NCBI GenBank assembly: GCA_036752825.1
Contig: DAIORV010000014.1
Coordinates: forward strand, 1-30,556
Length of the DNA: 30,556 bases
From: UBA5177 sp002413265
GTDB taxonomy: Bacteria > Chloroflexota > UBA5177
Direction of reading: 5' to 3'
A program made the translations under genes and the position numbers. Positions within the stretch are counted from its first letter, which is position 1. Every line of letters begins with the position of its first letter. Of this stretch, positions 22,672-30,556 are shown piece by piece. The notes beneath the pieces are model-generated. The model had not been told where the DNA came from. It ran no database searches and was given only the letters and a program-made list of their open reading frames with translations.

Positions 22672-24693
22672 CTAGCCGGGCGCGGCGGCAACCTCCTGCT
22701 CCCGAAGGAGTGGCAGGTACAGCTTTTCAACATAATCCGTCAGCATCCTTCGCGAACTGTATCCGCTTAGGGTCAACGTCATCGTCTTTCGCATCATTGA
22801 AGCCCAGCGTTCGGAAACCCTCGCGTCGGCGCGATCGAAGAATGTTGGCACGACGCTGTCTTCGAGATAGTCGTACAGCTCGATGGCATCCTGCTCGTCT
22901 CCAGTTCCGCGGATCCCCCAGCCGACTTCATACCAGTCGACCTCGTCGGCCCACCCATCCGTAACCGTCACCTGAAGTCCGCCATTGTCACCGGATTTCA
23001 TCCCACTGGTACCGCTCGCCTCGAGTGGCTTGCGAGGCGTATTGAGCCACACGTCCGCGCCCATAGTGAGATACCGACCCACTTCTTCGTTGTAATCCTC
23101 GACGAACACGACGCGCCTAGACACGGTCTCGTCCACCTCCAGACGCTGAAGAACCTCCTGCATCATGTTCTTGCCGGCCTCGTCACGAGGATGGCTTTTG
23201 CCCGAGAACACAAGCTGCAGCGGACGTTCAGGATCCCCAAGCAACCTCGCAAGCCTGCTGAGGTTCGATCCGATCAGCCAGGCTCTCTTGTACTCCGCAA
23301 AGCGCCTGGCCCATACCAAGGTCAGCGCCGTCGCATCGAGCCCGTGCCCGGTGAGTTGAGAGATGTAGTCCACCATCAGGCGCCGCTGCTCGTCGCGTGC
23401 CTCGCCCAGGCGTTCTGAGGGGATCGACTCGATGCCCTCCCAACTCGGTTCGTCTCCGCGCCAATCGCTTACAAACTCGTCCAGCAGCTGCCGAATCTTC
23501 GGGCCAGTCCACGTGGGAACGTGCACGCCGTTGGTGACCGCTTGGACCTCGAAACCCGGCCACTCTCGAGGGATGACCTCAGCGTGCAGGCGGCTCACGG
23601 CGTTTGCCCGCCCTGACATTTGGAAGGCAAGAATCGCCATCTGGAAGCCCGAATCCGTTCCCGGCGTCGCGAGACTGATCAGTTGGTCTAGTCCGATACC
23701 CCTTGACTCGACATACGGTCCCAGGTACCTGCGGACGAGATCACGGGGGAAAACGTCATTGCCCGCCGGCACCACCGTGTGGTTTGTGTACACGACTCTC
23801 GATTGAACTCGCCTGAGAGCGGTGAAGAAATCGGTTGACGGAAGCTCCTCGGCCAGCAGCTCGATCCCGAGAAACGCAGCGTGCCCTTCGTTCATGGAGA
23901 TCACTTGCGGTCGAATGCCGAGAGCTCGCAGGGCACGAATTCCTCCGACGCCGAGCACAATCTCCTGGCGAATCCTCGTCTCTTGGTCGCCGCCGTACAG
24001 CGTTCCCGTTATCTCGCGGTCGCTCTCGTCTTCGTTTTCGGGCACATTGGTGTCGAGCAGGTACAACGGCACCCGACCGACCTGCAGTATCCAGACAGCC
24101 GCCCGGACCTCGCGGTCGGCAAGAGGCACGGATATGAGAAGATCAGTCCCGCTTGCATCCTGCGCTCGCCGTAGGCCGAGACGTGCCGGGTCGAGCGCAT
24201 CGTAATACTCTGTCTGTCGATGCGCATCGCTGAGTTCCTGATGGAAGTAGCCATGCCTGTAGAAGAGACCTACGCCCACAAAAGGCAGCCCCATGTCGCT
24301 CGCCTCTCTCAGGGCATCTCCTGCAAGTATTCCCAGCCCTCCTGAGTAGATGGGCAGCCACTTAGCCAGCCCAAACTCTGAACAGAAATAGGCGACTGGT
24401 CCGTCGCGCAGCGCCTCTAGCCCCGGAAGCCGACTTAGGGCTCGCTCGTACCACGTCTCCGAAGCCAGGTACGACTCTAGCCCTTCAAGGGCATCGTTAA
24501 TGTGCTCATCATCTGAGCCGAACTCAGTCTCCAGCGCCGAATCGTCTAACTTCGCCAGTGCGCCCAATGGACTATTCCACGCGTCCCCGCCGGCAGCGAT
24601 CAGCCGATCGGTGACTTCTCGGCCACCATTCCACTGGGACGCCAGATTTCCGGCGAGGAGCTCGAGTCGCTCTCGCAGCGTCACACCATGCAT
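22672..24693 (-). CDS. glgP: alpha-glucan (glycogen/maltodextrin) phosphorylase, short GT35 type
   Basis: 673 aa from the ATG at 24691-24693, with AAGGGGAG upstream; an in-frame ATG at 24717 is an alternative. It releases glucose-1-phosphate from alpha-1,4-glucans with PLP. The N-terminal ~90 residues resemble the DUF3417 domain of short phosphorylases (LELLAGNLASQWNGG). Core blocks: PVAYFCSEFGL, YSGGLGILAGDALREASDMG, VVYTNHTVVPAGNDVF and FAEYKRAWLIG. The PLP-lysine block is KPLEASGTSGMKSGDNGG (EASGTSxMK). Length fits the TIGR02094-type phosphorylases rather than the ~800-aa classic ones. It lies 64 bases downstream of gcvPB on the same strand, so it may share that transcript or have its own promoter. 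Confidence 0.93.
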   Translation of the reverse strand: MHGVTLRERLELLAGNLASQWNGGREVTDRLIAAGGDAWNSPLGALAKLDDSALETEFGSDDEHINDALEGLESYLASETWYERALSRLPGLEALRDGPVAYFCSEFGLAKWLPIYSGGLGILAGDALREASDMGLPFVGVGLFYRHGYFHQELSDAHRQTEYYDALDPARLGLRRAQDASGTDLLISVPLADREVRAAVWILQVGRVPLYLLDTNVPENEDESDREITGTLYGGDQETRIRQEIVLGVGGIRALRALGIRPQVISMNEGHAAFLGIELLAEELPSTDFFTALRRVQSRVVYTNHTVVPAGNDVFPRDLVRRYLGPYVESRGIGLDQLISLATPGTDSGFQMAILAFQMSGRANAVSRLHAEVIPREWPGFEVQAVTNGVHVPTWTGPKIRQLLDEFVSDWRGDEPSWEGIESIPSERLGEARDEQRRLMVDYISQLTGHGLDATALTLVWARRFAEYKRAWLIGSNLSRLARLLGDPERPLQLVFSGKSHPRDEAGKNMMQEVLQRLEVDETVSRRVVFVEDYNEEVGRYLTMGADVWLNTPRKPLEASGTSGMKSGDNGGLQVTVTDGWADEVDWYEVGWGIRGTGDEQDAIELYDYLEDSVVPTFFDRADARVSERWASMMRKTMTLTLSGYSSRRMLTDYVEKLYLPLLREQEVAAAPG

Positions 24694-24757
24694 TCGTTTG
24701 TTACTCCCCTTAATCATTCGGGCGCTAGATCTCTGTGCGGAGAGAGTCTTAGACCGC

Positions 24758-26269
24758 TCACACTCCCAGCGGCTGGCTTTCGGGAGCGGGCGGAACCCCG
24801 GATTCGTTCGCCACGTGGCTCGCGCGCCAGCGCAGATCGGGGCGTCGCGCCGCCTGTACTTCGTCGAGCCTTCCCACGGGAGCGCTGTGAGGCGCGGTCT
24901 TGACCGTTTCTGGAGACGTACGTGCTTCCTCGGCGATGGCGCGCATCGCCTCCACAAACGCGTCCAGAGTGTCCTTGTTCTCCGTCTCGGTGGGCTCGAT
25001 CATGAGTGCTTCGTCCACTATCAGTGGGAAGTAAACGGTCGGAGGATGAAATCCATGGTCGATGAGCCGCTTGGCAACGTCCATGGTCCGTACTCCCGTC
25101 TCACGTTGGATTTTCTTGCCCGATAGCACGACCTCATGCATGTTCGGACCCCCATAGGCTTCCGGATACAGGTCCCTAAGACGTGCTCGAAGGTAGTTCG
25201 CGCTCAGCACGGCATCTCTGCTTACCTGACTCAGACCGTCGCTGCCCATCCTGCGAATGTACGTGAACGCACGCACCAGCATGCCGAAATTGCCGTAAAA
25301 ACTGCGGACCTTGCCGATGCTCTGAGGACGGTCATATTCCAAAACGTACTGTTGCCCGCGCAGACTCACGGAGGGCACCGGCAGGAACGGCGCAAGAACT
25401 GCTTTTACTCCTACCGGCCCGGCACCCGGCCCGCCGCCTCCGTGCGGCGTCGTGAAAGTCTTGTGCAGATTGAGATGCACGACGTCAAAGCCCATGTCAC
25501 CGGGACGGGCCACGCCCATGATCGCATTCAGATTCGCACCGTCGTAGTACATCATTCCGCCGGCTTCGTGGATGATCTCCGACATCTCCTCGACCTGCTC
25601 ATCGAACAGGCCGAGAGTGCTCGGGTTGGTGAGCATCAAGGCCGCCGTTCGCTCGCAGGCCAGCTTTCTAAGCTCCTCTAGATCCACCCTTCCGCGATCA
25701 TCCGAGTGCACGGTGATGAGCTTGCAGCCCACCATGGACGCAGTTGCCGGGTTAGTGCCGTGAGATGAGTCCGGAGCAATCACTTCATTGCGCCCGCTCT
25801 GTCCTCGCGCGCGGTGGTACGCCTGGATCATGAGCAGCCCCGTGAGCTCACCGTGCGCTCCCGCTGCCGGCTGCAGAGTGAATTCACTCATGCCGGCAAT
25901 CTCGCAAAGAATTTCTTGCAGCTCGTACATCAGGCGCAGGGCGCCCTGAACGGTGGCCTCAGGCTGATATGGGTGAATCGCCCTCCATCCGGCAGCGACG
26001 ACCGCTTGCTCATTTACCTTGGGGTTGTACTTCATGGTGCAGGAACCCAGTGGATAAAACCCGCTGTCGATGCTGTAGTTCAGTTTCGACAGGTGCGTGA
26101 AGTGCCGGACCACGTCGGGCTCAGATACCTGGGGAAGCTCGGCGGGTCGCCCGCGAAGCTTCGCTCCATCCAGGAGCTTTTCGACAGGTACCTCCGGCAC
26201 GTCGACGGGTGGCAAAGAATAGCCTTTCCGTCCGGGAGAGCTGAGCTCGAAGATCAACTGTTCGCTCAT
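24758..26269 (-). CDS. gcvPB: glycine dehydrogenase (decarboxylating) subunit 2, P-protein beta
   Basis: 503 aa, ATG start overlapping the gcvPA stop by 4 bases (ATGA). With GcvPA it forms the two-subunit PLP-dependent P-protein that decarboxylates glycine and passes the aminomethyl group to the lipoyl arm of GcvH. PLP-binding Lys270 is in VVHLNLHKTFTTPHGGGGPG; the N-terminal region has FYPLGSCTMKYNPK and SSHGTNPATASM, family hallmarks. Length is normal for the split form (~480-500 aa). The C-terminus extends ~30 residues past the last conserved block (RRPDLRWRASHVANE). Confidence 0.97.
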   Translation of the reverse strand: MSEQLIFELSSPGRKGYSLPPVDVPEVPVEKLLDGAKLRGRPAELPQVSEPDVVRHFTHLSKLNYSIDSGFYPLGSCTMKYNPKVNEQAVVAAGWRAIHPYQPEATVQGALRLMYELQEILCEIAGMSEFTLQPAAGAHGELTGLLMIQAYHRARGQSGRNEVIAPDSSHGTNPATASMVGCKLITVHSDDRGRVDLEELRKLACERTAALMLTNPSTLGLFDEQVEEMSEIIHEAGGMMYYDGANLNAIMGVARPGDMGFDVVHLNLHKTFTTPHGGGGPGAGPVGVKAVLAPFLPVPSVSLRGQQYVLEYDRPQSIGKVRSFYGNFGMLVRAFTYIRRMGSDGLSQVSRDAVLSANYLRARLRDLYPEAYGGPNMHEVVLSGKKIQRETGVRTMDVAKRLIDHGFHPPTVYFPLIVDEALMIEPTETENKDTLDAFVEAMRAIAEEARTSPETVKTAPHSAPVGRLDEVQAARRPDLRWRASHVANESGVPPAPESQPLGV

Positions 26270-27660
26270 GAGCGTCCCCCGGCGCCTGCTCCCTGAAGAT
26301 CGGCCTCGGCAACACTGGCTTCCACCGGTTCCAGGCTTCGAAGCGTCTCGACTAAGTCGTCGATCTGCTCTCGGTCGTTCATTTCCGTCACCGCCAGGGT
26401 CAGGAAGTGATCTAATCTTTCATCAATCTGACCCAGATCGAGCCCACCTATGATCCCGGCGTTCAGCAGGTGCCGGTTGATCTCAGCCGCGGGCACGGGC
26501 GTCTTCACTGTGAATTCGTTGAAAAATGGCGCCTCGAATGCAATCCCGAAACCGTCTAGGCCGGTAACCATCTCCGCGGCGTAATGCGCTCTTCGCAGGC
26601 AGAGAGCTGCCAGCTCTCGCAGACCCTCTTTACCTAGCAGCGACAAGTACACCGTGGCGGCCAATGCCATCAGCTGGTGATTGGTGCAAATGTTGGAGGT
26701 GGCTTTTTCGCGTCGGATATGCTGTTCACGCGCCTGCAGGGTGAGCACGTAGCCCTTTCGGCCCCGGCTGTCCTGGGTAGCACCGGCGATGCGTCCGGGC
26801 AACCTGCGTTCCAACCCCTCGCGAACCGCAATCAAGCCCAGATACGGTCCACCATAACTCAGTGAGATACCCAGGGGCTGGCCGCAACCGACTCCGATGT
26901 CGGCTCCATACTCGCCGGGAGGCGCCAGCAAGGCAAGGGATAGCGGGTTCACAGCGGCGATAAACAGGGCACCACTCCTGTGCGCAGCTTCGCAGAGCTC
27001 CTGCATGGGCTCGATCGCGCCCCAAAAGTTCGGAGATTGAACGACGACGCCTGCTATGGACTCGTCAATAAGCTGACCAGCCCTTTCGACGTCTATTGTC
27101 CAGTCCTCACCGAGATCGACGCACTCGAAGCCTTGAGCGCGCATGTAGGTAGCCACCACCTGCCGTGAGTCAGGGTGAACGCCAGCCGCAACTAGTACGC
27201 GGCTACGACGAGTCTCGTTGATGGCAATGGTGCACGCCTCCGCCACGGCTGTTGCCATGTCATACAGCGAGGCATTCGAGATGTCCAGACCCATGAGCTC
27301 AGCGATCATGGTTTGAAACTCGTAGATAACTTGCAGCGTGCCCTGGCTCACCTCCGGCTGGTAAGGCGTATAGGAGGTGTAGAACTCCGAACGCCCGGTG
27401 ATGGCGGGCACGGCGCTCGGGACATAGTGCTGGTAAGCGCCGCCACCCAGAAAAGAGGGACGGTGCTCGAGATCAAGATTTTGCGCCTGGAGCCCGTCGA
27501 GCAATCGGACGACCTCTAGCTCGCTCATCCCCTTTCCGATGTTGGGCTCGCCGCTGCGAAGCGATTCCGGCACGTTCGCGAACAGCTCGTCCACGCTCGC
27601 CACTCCTATTACGTCGAGCATCTCGGTTCGCTCTTCAGGAGTGTGAGGAAGATACGACAT
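26266..27660 (-). CDS. gcvPA: glycine dehydrogenase (decarboxylating) subunit 1, P-protein alpha
   Basis: 464 aa from the ATG at 27658-27660, which overlaps the gcvH stop (TGATG); a TTG one codon earlier is less likely. Alpha subunit of the split glycine decarboxylase. Family blocks: MSYLPHTPEERTEML, FLGGGAYQHYVPSAV, SEFYTSYTPYQPEVSQGTLQ and SLSYGGPYLGLIA. It is the structural partner of GcvPB, which carries the PLP Lys. The split form is common in Gram-positive, Chloroflexota and thermophilic lineages. Fully coupled to its neighbours by overlaps. Confidence 0.97.
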   Translation of the reverse strand: MSYLPHTPEERTEMLDVIGVASVDELFANVPESLRSGEPNIGKGMSELEVVRLLDGLQAQNLDLEHRPSFLGGGAYQHYVPSAVPAITGRSEFYTSYTPYQPEVSQGTLQVIYEFQTMIAELMGLDISNASLYDMATAVAEACTIAINETRRSRVLVAAGVHPDSRQVVATYMRAQGFECVDLGEDWTIDVERAGQLIDESIAGVVVQSPNFWGAIEPMQELCEAAHRSGALFIAAVNPLSLALLAPPGEYGADIGVGCGQPLGISLSYGGPYLGLIAVREGLERRLPGRIAGATQDSRGRKGYVLTLQAREQHIRREKATSNICTNHQLMALAATVYLSLLGKEGLRELAALCLRRAHYAAEMVTGLDGFGIAFEAPFFNEFTVKTPVPAAEINRHLLNAGIIGGLDLGQIDERLDHFLTLAVTEMNDREQIDDLVETLRSLEPVEASVAEADLQGAGAGGRS

Positions 27661-28052
27661 CAATGACGCTCCGTGGTGCTGCGCTCATATGCCTGAGCGT
27701 CCAGGAGACTCTCATACTGTGCCGGTGCCTCGGGAGTGAAACGTACAATCCAGCCCCGACCGTACGGATCCTCGTTGATAAGTCCGGGGTTCTGATCGAG
27801 CTCTTCGTTGACCTGCACGACCTCACCGGCCAGGGGCATGTTTAGATCCGAGACGGCTTTGACGGACTCGATCTCTCCGAAGGCAGCCCCCTTTTCGTAG
27901 TGAGCTCCGACATCGGGCAGCTGCACGTACACGACATCCCCAAGCTGCTCGGCGGCAAAAGCGCTGATCCCCGACACGAGTTCATCCCCCTCTTGGCGAA
28001 CCCATTCATCCGACTCCGTGTAGCGCAGATCACTGGGATACGTGTCTTCCAT
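27660..28052 (-). CDS. gcvH: glycine cleavage system H protein
   Basis: 130 aa, full length. Lipoyl carrier that shuttles the aminomethyl group between P, T and L proteins. The lipoylated residue is Lys65 in FGEIESVKAVSDLNMPLAGEV. N-terminus YPSDLRYTESDEWVR is the classical H-protein beginning. It starts 2 bases after the gcvT stop and overlaps gcvPA. The L protein (lpd) and lipoate ligase are not in the window. Confidence 0.97.
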   Translation of the reverse strand: MEDTYPSDLRYTESDEWVRQEGDELVSGISAFAAEQLGDVVYVQLPDVGAHYEKGAAFGEIESVKAVSDLNMPLAGEVVQVNEELDQNPGLINEDPYGRGWIVRFTPEAPAQYESLLDAQAYERSTTERH

Positions 28053-28054
28053 CG

Positions 28055-29143
28055 TTACGCTGCCTCCCGCTTATAGATTGGCTTCCGCACGATGAGTGCC
28101 GGATGATCTTCCCGCCTGATGTCCACGTCGACCTCGGTTCCGGCCTTGCTGTGTTCCGTTTGAATGTAGCCGAGTCCGACGCCATGACCGAATGTCGGAG
28201 AGAACGTCCCACTTGTCACTTCTCCCACCGGCTGGCCCTCGACCCTGATTGAATAATGCTGCCTTGGAATGCTTCGATCCCTCATTTCGAGAGCAACCAT
28301 GCGGCGTCTCAATCCCTCCGATTTTTGCCGCTCGATCTCCTGCCGACCCATGAAGTCGGACGCGCCAAGCTTCACAGTCCACCCAAGTCCCGCCTCCAGG
28401 GGAGACGTCGTCTCATCGATGTCGTTTCCGTAGAGCATGTAGCCCGCCTCTAGACGAAGGGTATCCCGAGCTCCCAAACCGATGAGCTTCAAATCGTACG
28501 AGGAGCCTGCCTCTTGCAGCCCTTTCCACAAAAGCGAGGCATCGGCGTTCGCAACATAGAGCTCGAAGCCATCCTCCCCCGTGTAGCCGGTACGCGAGAC
28601 AACGGCACTCTTGCCGGCGACCTGACCTTTGGAAAAGTGGTAGTACGGAATGCCCGCAAGTTCGAGCTCGGTGCAGGTCTGAAGGAGCTGCTCCGACCTC
28701 GGTCCTTGTAGCGCAATCAATGCCGTCTTATCACTCTCATCTTCCACGACCACATCAGCGCTGGAATGTGTTCGAATCCACGCAAGGTCCTTATCGATGT
28801 TGGACGCGTTTACGACCAGCATCAGGTGGTCTTCGAAACGATAGACGAGCAGGTCGTCGACAATCCCTGCACTGGGGTAACACATTGGGCTGTAGCGAAC
28901 CTGGCCGACCTCGAGACTCCGAATGTCGTTGGTCAGCAGCCCATCGATCGCCTCGACTGCGAGTGGACCTGAAATTCGAAACTCTCCCATGTGCGACAGG
29001 TCGAACATGCCCGCGGCCTCACGAACTGCCTTGTGCTCGTCGATGATGCCCGAGTACTGAATGGGCATAAGAAAGCCCGCAAACGGAACGATGCGGGCCT
29101 CAGCGTTGACGTGCTCTTCGTAGAGCGCTGTTTTCTTCTCCAC
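28055..29143 (-). CDS. gcvT: glycine cleavage system T protein (aminomethyltransferase)
   Basis: 362 aa from the GTG at 29141-29143 (GAGGG a few bases upstream). Starting from the ATG at 29192-29194 would add 17 Arg/Asp-rich residues that do not match the family and would run through an inverted repeat. It transfers the methylene group to tetrahydrofolate and releases ammonia. Hallmarks: TALYEEHVNAEARIVPFAGFLMP, IDEHKAVREAAGMFDLSHMGE, SRTGYTGEDGFELYV (catalytic-Asp region in folate site family) and LRLEAGYMLYGNDIDE. First gene of the gcvT-H-PA-PB run. A -10-like TACAAT and an inverted repeat (29172-29188) lie just upstream. Confidence 0.96.
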   Translation of the reverse strand: MEKKTALYEEHVNAEARIVPFAGFLMPIQYSGIIDEHKAVREAAGMFDLSHMGEFRISGPLAVEAIDGLLTNDIRSLEVGQVRYSPMCYPSAGIVDDLLVYRFEDHLMLVVNASNIDKDLAWIRTHSSADVVVEDESDKTALIALQGPRSEQLLQTCTELELAGIPYYHFSKGQVAGKSAVVSRTGYTGEDGFELYVANADASLLWKGLQEAGSSYDLKLIGLGARDTLRLEAGYMLYGNDIDETTSPLEAGLGWTVKLGASDFMGRQEIERQKSEGLRRRMVALEMRDRSIPRQHYSIRVEGQPVGEVTSGTFSPTFGHGVGLGYIQTEHSKAGTEVDVDIRREDHPALIVRKPIYKREAA

Positions 29144-29171
29144 GGGTCCCTCACGGTCCCGGCGAGAAGCT

Positions 29172-29188
29172 CTGTCGGGAGCCGACAG
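29172..29188. promoter_or_regulatory. 7-bp perfect inverted repeat upstream of gcvT
   Basis: CTGTCGG-GAG-CCGACAG lies 28 bases upstream of the gcvT GTG and just downstream of a -10-like TACAAT (29193-29198, minus strand). The position fits an operator or a leader hairpin. No -35 match was found for this -10. Confidence 0.4.
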
Positions 29189-29280
29189 GGTCATTGTATC
29201 AGAGAGTTTTCGGCGTACTCGCGCCGCTGACGGCCACCCGAGTCTCTACGGAGTCACCGCTCCGGAGGCGGTAGCGGGCC

Positions 29281-30291
29281 CTACGAATGGGCAGTCGCCG
29301 AGGGCGCGGGAGTCGACGGTGCAGTTGCGGTGACAGTACTTTCCGGCTGTGGCGTAACCGGTGGAGTGGGTGTTGCCGTCGTGCTGTTTTGAGGCATCTG
29401 GAACCACAGGGTAGTGGCGACGCTCTGCTCGTTGCAGGGCGAAAGGCTGACTACCGATATCTCATATAGGGCGCCGGCCACTGCGTTTGCGTATGAGGCC
29501 GTCGTCGATGCCTGAACCGCGTGGAAGAGGATCTTCGATTTGGAACCCTGTTTGCTTATGGTCACGTCGTATTGCGAGGCGTTTGGACCCTTTTGCCAGC
29601 TCCAGGTGATCGTTCCATTGGAGACGTCGGCAACCTTGATCCGCGGGACCGGCAACGGGGCGGCGCACGGTTCAACCGCGAGTGCCATGTTTGCGAAATG
29701 TCCCCAAGAGCGGTTGAAGGCGTTCCAGTTGTAACGAACTACTTGCCGATTCCACGGATCGTTCGCATATATCCTTCCGCTGTCGTAACCGAATATCAAG
29801 ATGGCGTGTTCGTGCGGGACCAGGAAGAATTGCACGCCATCGTGCTCTACGAGTCGCGGGTTTCCGGACTGGAGCCCATATGTGATCCAGGCGATCACCG
29901 GCCAGCCACGCTTCAGATATGAACGAATGGTGGCGTCGTACGCGTACATCAGCACGTCGCTGTTGTACCCGTATCTCCCCAGGGCCGTGTGCACGGGGCT
30001 TGCGTACACTCCGTAGTCGACGAGCTTGGTGCCTTGGAGGCCGTCGGGGTTCCCTCGGAAGCCGAGGTTCGGATTGGCGCGTCTAGGCAATGCGGCCATG
30101 ATCTGGTCCTCGCTCACAAGCCCTCGCGTGGCCATGCTGGCTGCCGACGCCTCACAGGTCAGAGAGTGCTGCTGTTTGAGGACCGGAAAGCCGGACAGCA
30201 TAACTCTGGCCCGCGCGGCTGACGACGTCGACGGTGTCGCGAAGGCCGTTGCGACGAGCACAACGGCCAAAAATCGAATGGCAATATGCAT
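29281..30291 (-). CDS. secreted C39-like cysteine peptidase with fibronectin III-like domain
   Basis: 336 aa, ATG start at 30289-30291. Signal peptide residues 1-25. Papain-like C39 domain (PF13529 type) with Cys46 in QQHSLTCEASAASM, His162 in PHEHAILIFGYD and Asp178 in YANDPW. Residues ~210-295 form a fibronectin type III-like beta domain (ITWSWQKGPNASQYDVTIS). The C-terminus is a Thr/Pro-rich tail. Peptidase_C39_2-type proteins are extracellular peptidases of unknown target, not bacteriocin transporters (no ABC domain). It follows gcvT's upstream region on the same strand, separated by ~140 bases; functional link unlikely. Confidence 0.8.
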   Translation of the reverse strand: MHIAIRFLAVVLVATAFATPSTSSAARARVMLSGFPVLKQQHSLTCEASAASMATRGLVSEDQIMAALPRRANPNLGFRGNPDGLQGTKLVDYGVYASPVHTALGRYGYNSDVLMYAYDATIRSYLKRGWPVIAWITYGLQSGNPRLVEHDGVQFFLVPHEHAILIFGYDSGRIYANDPWNRQVVRYNWNAFNRSWGHFANMALAVEPCAAPLPVPRIKVADVSNGTITWSWQKGPNASQYDVTISKQGSKSKILFHAVQASTTASYANAVAGALYEISVVSLSPCNEQSVATTLWFQMPQNSTTATPTPPVTPQPESTVTATAPSTPAPSATAHS

Positions 30292-30369
30292 GAGGGACTA
30301 TTTAAGCCTCGTAGGATAGCATGGGCCGCAGAAAGGCCGACGGGATGTGGAAGTGGCTGCGAGGGCTCG

Positions 30370-30556
30370 ATGCAGGAACTGACAGAGGGTGTTAAAGCGC
30401 CGGACTTCACCCTCTCGGCATCCGGCGGACAGACCGCATCGTTACACGACATGGGAGGGCGGCGGGTCATCCTCTACGATAAATTTGTTGCTAAGTACGG
30501 CCTTCCGTTCACGCTGCTAGCCGATCCAGGCCACGAGATCGCCCAAGCCTATGGAG
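30370..30556 (+). CDS. bcp: peroxiredoxin (BCP/AhpC-TSA type), 3' truncated by the window edge and lacking the catalytic segment
   Basis: ATG at 30370 with GAGGG upstream; 62 residues are visible before the edge. MQELTEGVKAPDFTLSASGG and GGRRVILY are the usual start of a BCP-type peroxiredoxin, and KFVAKYGLPFTLLADPGHEI is the usual later part. The ~42 residues that normally lie between (FYPKDDTPGCT... with the peroxidatic Cys, through ...VLGVSPDSxESH) are absent, and the frame is kept: VILY joins directly to DKFVAK. A product without the Cys would not be a peroxidase. This is either a real in-frame deletion or an assembly artefact. Confidence 0.75.
   Translation, partial: MQELTEGVKAPDFTLSASGGQTASLHDMGGRRVILYDKFVAKYGLPFTLLADPGHEIAQAYG

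Noticed and set aside
28055..29260. Glycine riboswitch upstream of gcvT
   Set aside because: The intergenic region (29144-29280) is too short and lacks the tandem glycine aptamer consensus; only a 7-bp inverted repeat is present.
29254..29270. ACCGC/GCGGT hairpin after the C39 peptidase gene as a terminator
   Set aside because: Short stem and no T-tract on the minus strand.
1..30556. tRNA, rRNA, CRISPR arrays, insertion sequences, phage or integrase genes
   Set aside because: None found by eye: no tRNA T-arm consensus, no regularly spaced direct repeats with unique spacers, no transposase or integrase motifs.

Overview
The window comes from an uncultured bacterium with moderately high GC and frequent GTG/TTG starts. 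Three features point to the Terrabacteria side of the tree, with Chloroflexota or Dormibacterota-like lineages as my best guess: a split two-subunit glycine dehydrogenase (gcvPA/gcvPB), a YvcK/CofD-like protein with a CpsB/YwqE-type PHP phosphatase, and an LPXTG surface protein. That placement is inference, because there is no rRNA or other decisive marker. The assembly is draft quality: it has a 100-N gap, two single-base frameshifts in one secreted repeat protein, and a peroxiredoxin whose catalytic segment is missing.

Layout. Bases 1-1154 (+) are the end of an MGH1/trehalase-like glycoside hydrolase. It converges on a compact minus-strand run (6441 down to 1151): lipoprotein, SAM methyltransferase, geranylgeranyl-reductase-like FAD enzyme, SRPBCC protein, FabF-type ketosynthase, a 66-aa protein and a CaCA-type cation exchanger. 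The middle four look like a small lipid or polyketide tailoring pathway. A divergent plus-strand block (6569-10411) holds a promoter, an Ala-rich LPXTG protein, a terminator, a secreted transglutaminase coupled to a LuxR-type regulator, and yvcK. Next on the minus strand are proS overlapping a dapA-family gene, then a large secreted protein with three carbohydrate-binding-like repeats and a BNR/Asp-box domain, broken by the gap and frameshifts. After it comes a PHP phosphatase gene preceded by a structured leader with a terminator.

A DnaA-box-like cluster lies at 17458-17553. It is followed by a small membrane protein, a COG4280-like membrane protein, two unrecognised proteins converging on a terminator, a secreted phosphoesterase/phospholipase C-like enzyme with extra C-terminal beta domains, and a small membrane protein. 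The right third is a minus-strand run, gcvT-gcvH-gcvPA-gcvPB-glgP (glycine cleavage system plus alpha-glucan phosphorylase), then a secreted C39-like cysteine peptidase. The start of a peroxiredoxin gene runs off the right edge.

The secreted and surface proteins (transglutaminase, LPXTG protein, BNR/CBM protein, phosphoesterase, C39 peptidase) and the starch/trehalose-type enzymes suggest a heterotroph that handles external polymers and stored alpha-glucan. The most interesting unexplained items are the ketosynthase/SRPBCC/FAD/methyltransferase cluster, the leader with mutually exclusive pairing upstream of the PHP phosphatase, and the repeat-collapsed CBM/BNR protein.
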